Source: Myxococcota bacterium
GTDB lineage: Bacteria; Myxococcota_A; Polyangia; Polyangiales; JANWZI01
DNA: 36,492 nucleotides
Direction of reading: 5' to 3'
Assembly (NCBI GenBank): GCA_025054695.1
Contig: JANWZI010000036.1
Location: 1-36,492, forward strand
Positions 33,483-36,492 of the stretch are shown here, piece after piece; within the stretch, counting starts at the first letter, position 1, and each line of letters starts with the position of its first letter. A program made the translations under genes and the position numbers. The notes under the pieces are model-generated. The model had not been told where the DNA came from. It saw only the letters and a program-made list of their open reading frames with translations, and did no database searches.

Positions 33483-35357
33483 TCAGGGCACGGTGGATCG
33501 CCGCGCCTCGAAATCGGCTGCGGCGGCCCAGCGCGCGAATCGCTCGACACAGCCCCTCAGGCCGTCGGCGTCGCTGCGGGCGATGGTCTCGTTGCCATGT
33601 GCGACGATGAGCGTCAGGTCCAGCTCGTCGGTCGGCTCCGCGCGGGGGATGCGCACCATGGCCTCGATGCGCTCGCGGGCCTCCGCGAGGGCGGCCGAGA
33701 CGCTCCGGCAGCACGCCTGGACGAGCGCGTCGACCGAGGGAGCCTCACCCGTGACGGCGCGCACGGCTTGCTCGAACGTGATCGTGTTGCCGGGCGCCCA
33801 GCCGCGCGCGGCCAGCTCGGGGCCGATGCGCGGGTTGTCCAGCAGGTGACCGTCACGCCGAAGGAAAAACGCGCGGAGTTGCGCGACGGCCATCTGCGCG
33901 AGCACGTAGCCGTGGTAATAAGCGCTCGCTTCGGCCGAGAGCAGGTGCGGCACGGCGAGCACCGGACGCACCCCACCTTCGGGCAGCCCCTGCAATCGCT
34001 GCTCGACGTCGCGGACGGTTCGCAGGACCACCTCGGGCTCGAGTGCCTCGTCGGCGATCTCGTAGATGGCGCGTTCGGCGAGGGGAACCGTCATGAGGGC
34101 ACGCAGGTCCCAGGCTCGCAGCGGCTGGCGTTCGACGATCTGCGCCTCGACGAGGTCGAACGGAATCGGGTTGCCCGCGTCGTCGGTCGCGTGGCGGCGC
34201 TGCCAGTCGGGATCCTCGACGAGGCTGTCCATGAACATGGACTGCGTCTCGGCCCACGCGACGCTGGTCGGGGCGAATTCCTGAGAAAAACACGGCGCCG
34301 TGCCGAGCACGTTCGAAAAGTGCGCGGCATGCCCTCCCTCGTGGAACAGCGTCTCGGTCGTGCGGCGCCCGGCCCCCTTGCGACCGAGAATGGCATTGGC
34401 CGAAAAGTTGATGCGCGCGGGCCGCCATTGCCCTCGCTCGAAGAAGGCGAGACCCGGTCCGTGCATGAAGCCGTTCTCGTACTTGCCGGGGCGGTGCACG
34501 AGGTCCACGGTGATCGTCGCGCCTCGGAAGCGAATGCCGAGGCCGGCGAAGCTGGACAGCCACCGACCGAGGGCCGGCGCGAGCTGGAAGTAGGGGTCGA
34601 GCTGGGCTTCAAGCTTTCCGGAACGCAGATAGAGCAGATTCCAGGGCCGCAGGGCACCGGCTCCGTGCCGTAGCGCGAACCGACCGAGCTCGGCGCGTGC
34701 CGCCTCGGCCGTTCGTTCCGCGAGCGCATCGAGCCACTCGAAGACGCGCTGCTTGGTCGTGCGCTCGACCACGTGCACGCGCCAGGCGTAGTAGTCCTCG
34801 TGACCGAGCATGCGGGCGAGCCGGTTGCGCGACCGAACGAGATCGCAGAAGCCGTGGGCGAGCACGTGTGCCTCGATCGAGCGCAGTCCCTCGAAGGCGG
34901 CTCTTCGACGTGCCTCGTCGGGCTCGGTGCGAAGCATCAGGGCGAGCTCGACGCTCGAGGCCGGATGCAGCCGACCGGTCGCCGGATCCACCCAGCCCAG
35001 CGTCATCGACGCGCGTTCGGCTTCGATGTGTGCCTCGAGCTCGACGATCTCGGCGGCGAGCGAGCGGGCGGCCGGATCGGGAACGACGTGGGCGGAGAGC
35101 ATGGCGATCCATCCCTCCAGCTCGACCCGCTCGGTTTCGTTCCGAACCTCGCCACGCAGCGCGAGGAGCGCGTCGAGCCGTCGAGGATCGTGGAGCCAAG
35201 CGTGCCAGTTCTTTTCGGCCTCGGCGAGCTCGGCGCGGGCTCGGTCGGCGTCCGTGCGCAGGCCCATCTTGACCTGCCAGAACAGCTCCTCCTTGCGTTC
35301 GTGGACCGCGAGGTAGCCTTCGCGCAATTCGGCCAGAACCGTCGCCAGCCGGGTCAC
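33483..35357 (-). CDS. M3-family (oligopeptidase F/thimet-like) zinc metallopeptidase
   Basis: A 624-residue cytoplasmic oligopeptidase. The zinc motif HEGGH is at 339-343 (TLFHEGGHAAHF) and the likely third ligand Glu370 is in WAETQSMF. The helical N-terminal half and the C-terminal YYHGYVLAQMAV segment, which shapes the substrate channel, are typical of the M3 clan. Such enzymes degrade short peptides. No signal peptide. The GTG at 35357 has no Shine-Dalgarno, but TACAGT lies 8 bases upstream. It converges on the Ser/Thr kinase gene, and the last bases overlap the leader of array 9. Array 10 lies upstream of its start. Confidence 0.88.
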   Translation of the reverse strand: MTRLATVLAELREGYLAVHERKEELFWQVKMGLRTDADRARAELAEAEKNWHAWLHDPRRLDALLALRGEVRNETERVELEGWIAMLSAHVVPDPAARSLAAEIVELEAHIEAERASMTLGWVDPATGRLHPASSVELALMLRTEPDEARRRAAFEGLRSIEAHVLAHGFCDLVRSRNRLARMLGHEDYYAWRVHVVERTTKQRVFEWLDALAERTAEAARAELGRFALRHGAGALRPWNLLYLRSGKLEAQLDPYFQLAPALGRWLSSFAGLGIRFRGATITVDLVHRPGKYENGFMHGPGLAFFERGQWRPARINFSANAILGRKGAGRRTTETLFHEGGHAAHFSNVLGTAPCFSQEFAPTSVAWAETQSMFMDSLVEDPDWQRRHATDDAGNPIPFDLVEAQIVERQPLRAWDLRALMTVPLAERAIYEIADEALEPEVVLRTVRDVEQRLQGLPEGGVRPVLAVPHLLSAEASAYYHGYVLAQMAVAQLRAFFLRRDGHLLDNPRIGPELAARGWAPGNTITFEQAVRAVTGEAPSVDALVQACCRSVSAALAEARERIEAMVRIPRAEPTDELDLTLIVAHGNETIARSDADGLRGCVERFARWAAAADFEARRSTVP

Positions 35358-35365
35358 GGCGGGTC

Positions 35366-35371
35366 ACTGTA
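35366..35371 (-). promoter_or_regulatory. -10 element for the M3 peptidase gene (leaderless)
   Basis: TACAGT on the minus strand ends 8 bases before the GTG at 35357, consistent with transcription starting at or next to the start codon. The -35 is not clear. Confidence 0.5.
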
Positions 35372-35464
35372 GCAGCGGGTCGGCGAGAGCGGCGTAGGGC
35401 ACGTCGGCGGGGTGGATCCCCCGTGCGGGCGGTGTCCGAATCGGGGCCGGAGTGCGAGGTGGAG

Positions 35465-35662
35465 GAGGCCAAGTCCGCGTCGGAGTCCGAGCCCGAGCCG
35501 GAGCCGGAGCGCGAGCCCGATCCCGAGTCCGACTCCGAGTCCGAGACCGAGTCCGAGTCCGAGACCGAGACCGAGACCGAGACCGAGTCCGAGTCGGAGT
35601 CCGAGTTGGAGTCCGAGCCCGAGTCTGAGTCCGAGACCGAGTCCGAGCCGGACTCCGAACGC
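35465..35662 (+). repeat. Hexamer array 10 (GAGNCC), 33 units, the longest
   Basis: Thirty-three consecutive units without one indel; the 30 from 35483 are the most regular. In those 30, base 1 is G in all, base 2 is A in all, base 3 is G in 26, base 4 is T 15, C 9, A 6 and G 0, and base 5 is C in 27. It fills most of the 344-base gap (35358-35701) between two co-directional minus-strand genes. The gap otherwise holds only the peptidase -10 element. A long Glu-rich reading frame through it continues antisense to the next gene and is not accepted as coding. Confidence 0.92.
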
Positions 35663-35701
35663 GGGGCGGAACGTGCGTCAAGGTTGTTCCCGTCGCATCC
35701 C

Positions 35702-36412
35702 TCAAGACGGTCGCGCGCGGCGGCTCCGCGCCGGCACGATGGCCGGATCGACGGGAGCGACGAGCACCGTCTCGGCGCGCTCGGCGAGCAGACGAAGGTT
35801 GACGTGATTGACGAGCGCGTGGGCGACGATGGGCCCGAGCAACGAGCCGGTCGCTTCGAACACGAGCCCGAAAAGCAGGCCCGCCAGCAATGCAAGGCTG
35901 GTCCAGAAGAGCCGGGTGCGGGGCGGACCCAGGTGCAGCAGTGCGAAGAGCAGGGCCGAGACGTGCAGGCCGAGCAGCGGCTGCAGCGCCCCGCGGAACA
36001 GCAGCTCTTCTCCGAGGGCGGAGCCCAGCGCGAGCGCGGCGCTGCGGGCCGCGCTCGACGGTCCCAGGCTCGTCGCGAGCTCGTCGGCGAGGGCCGTGGC
36101 CGTTCGTAGCCGGCGCACTGCGAGGCGCGTGGCGACGATGAGCACCGACGCAGCTCCGAGGCCGCCAGCGATTGACAGCAGGCTCGCATGCGGCTCGGAA
36201 AGGGCAAGCCACGGCCAAGGGTGGTGGAGCAGATCCGGCGCCCCCCGCAGCCAGCCGACGAGCACGGCGACGGCCGCCGATGCCCCGTAGAAGACCACGG
36301 CGATCGGCCCCGCGCGCACGGGGCTCGCCTTAACGCCGCCTTCGGGTCGCCGCAACGCCGCACCCTCCCGCCGTGGGGTGGCGCGGGGCGGGCGGGGTCG
36401 GTGGGGGCGCAT
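35702..36412 (-). CDS. CPBP-family intramembrane metalloprotease (Rce1/Abi-like)
   Basis: About 236 residues with roughly six hydrophobic helices. The three CPBP motifs are present: EExxxR (Glu135, Glu136, Arg140 in GEELLFRG), FxxxH (Phe156-His160 in FALLH) and HxxxN-type (His198-Asn202 in HALVNH). The family includes the CAAX prenyl endopeptidase Rce1 and bacterial bacteriocin-immunity proteins; the substrate here is unknown. Start uncertain: ATG 36412 is given, and a GTG at 36319 opens directly at the first helix. The open frame extends to 36490 but enters odd, A/C-rich sequence at the window end. Array 10 begins 39 bases after its stop. Confidence 0.85.
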   Translation of the reverse strand: MRPHRPRPPRATPRREGAALRRPEGGVKASPVRAGPIAVVFYGASAAVAVLVGWLRGAPDLLHHPWPWLALSEPHASLLSIAGGLGAASVLIVATRLAVRRLRTATALADELATSLGPSSAARSAALALGSALGEELLFRGALQPLLGLHVSALLFALLHLGPPRTRLFWTSLALLAGLLFGLVFEATGSLLGPIVAHALVNHVNLRLLAERAETVLVAPVDPAIVPARSRRARPS

Positions 36413-36452
36413 GGGCGCGACTTTGCGCAGGGAACAGCAGCAAGCGGGGCCG

Positions 36453-36492
36453 ACCAAACACCAGCACAAAACCCAACACAGCACACCCACCA
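36453..36492. other. A/C-rich, compositionally odd window end
   Basis: The last 40 bases on the plus strand consist almost only of A and C (one T-free run with a single G), unlike any other part of the window. Read in the minus direction they give an implausible Cys/Trp-rich peptide ahead of the CPBP gene. This may be a contig-end artefact or a short low-complexity tract. Confidence 0.5.

Noticed and set aside
35423..36109. 228-codon plus-strand frame with a Glu-Ser/Thr/Pro repeat through array 10
   Set aside because: The second half is antisense to the CPBP protease gene, there is no ribosome-binding site, and array 1 carries an in-frame stop in the same reading. Repeat arrays with a 6-bp period are open in most frames by construction.

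Overview
The window is a GC-rich (roughly 70%) chromosomal segment with genes on both strands and no recognisable rRNA, tRNA, phage, transposase or CRISPR. Gene content fits a Myxococcota (deltaproteobacterial) chromosome: GroES/GroEL with a CIRCE operator, several outer-membrane beta-barrel proteins of a type common in that phylum, a cytoplasmic Ser/Thr protein kinase, a GAF-GAF histidine kinase, a lone GspE/MshE-type N-terminal domain protein and large lipoproteins of unknown role. This placement is inferred from content, not from a phylogenetic marker analysis.

Layout. 1-2.1 kb: groES-groEL behind a sigma70-like promoter and CIRCE, ending in a strong hairpin. 2.4-4.0 kb (-): orphan family-5 solute-binding lipoprotein. 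4.45-6.4 kb (+): PBP4/DacB-type D-Ala-D-Ala carboxypeptidase whose frame runs through a repeat array and into the 3' end of the convergent tlpA-like gene. 6.2-7.6 kb (-): TlpA-like thioredoxin and a DsbA-like lipoprotein. 7.8-13.0 kb (-): a probable operon in the order outer-membrane barrel, outer-membrane barrel, HEAT-like protein, GAF-GAF histidine kinase, hisA. 13.4-14.8 kb (-): ftsY with a near-consensus promoter. 14.9-18.1 kb (+): CCA-adding enzyme, CpsB-like PHP phosphatase and a flippase-like membrane protein, joined by two 4-bp GTGA overlaps. 18.2-22.5 kb: dihydrouridine synthase (-), polysaccharide deacetylase (+), large PPC-like lipoprotein (-). 22.7-24.0 kb (-): stand-alone MshEN (cyclic-di-GMP-type) protein and a small membrane protein. 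24.2-27.9 kb (+): an asymmetric heterodimeric ABC exporter. 28.3-33.3 kb (+): secreted or outer-membrane protein and an 1103-residue Ser/Thr kinase with its catalytic domain at the C-terminus. 33.5-36.4 kb (-): M3-like metallopeptidase and CPBP-family intramembrane protease.

The most unusual signal is not a gene. Ten separate arrays of a degenerate hexamer, GAG-N-CC (GAGTCC, GAGACC, GAGCCC, GAGCCG), lie in nearly every larger intergenic gap. Most keep a strict 6-bp phase with many substitutions but almost no insertions or deletions. In the two longest arrays the fourth base is T, A or C and never G. Two arrays 29 kb apart share a related 60-bp leader that can be read as similar peptides. A second recurring signal is a TANNNT hexamer 5-11 bases before the start codon of several genes that lack a Shine-Dalgarno sequence, which suggests leaderless transcription.

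The genes mostly serve general cell functions (chaperonin, envelope redox and peptidoglycan work, SRP receptor, tRNA maturation) together with envelope and signalling functions. Apart from the three or four tight operons, no single pathway ties the window together.
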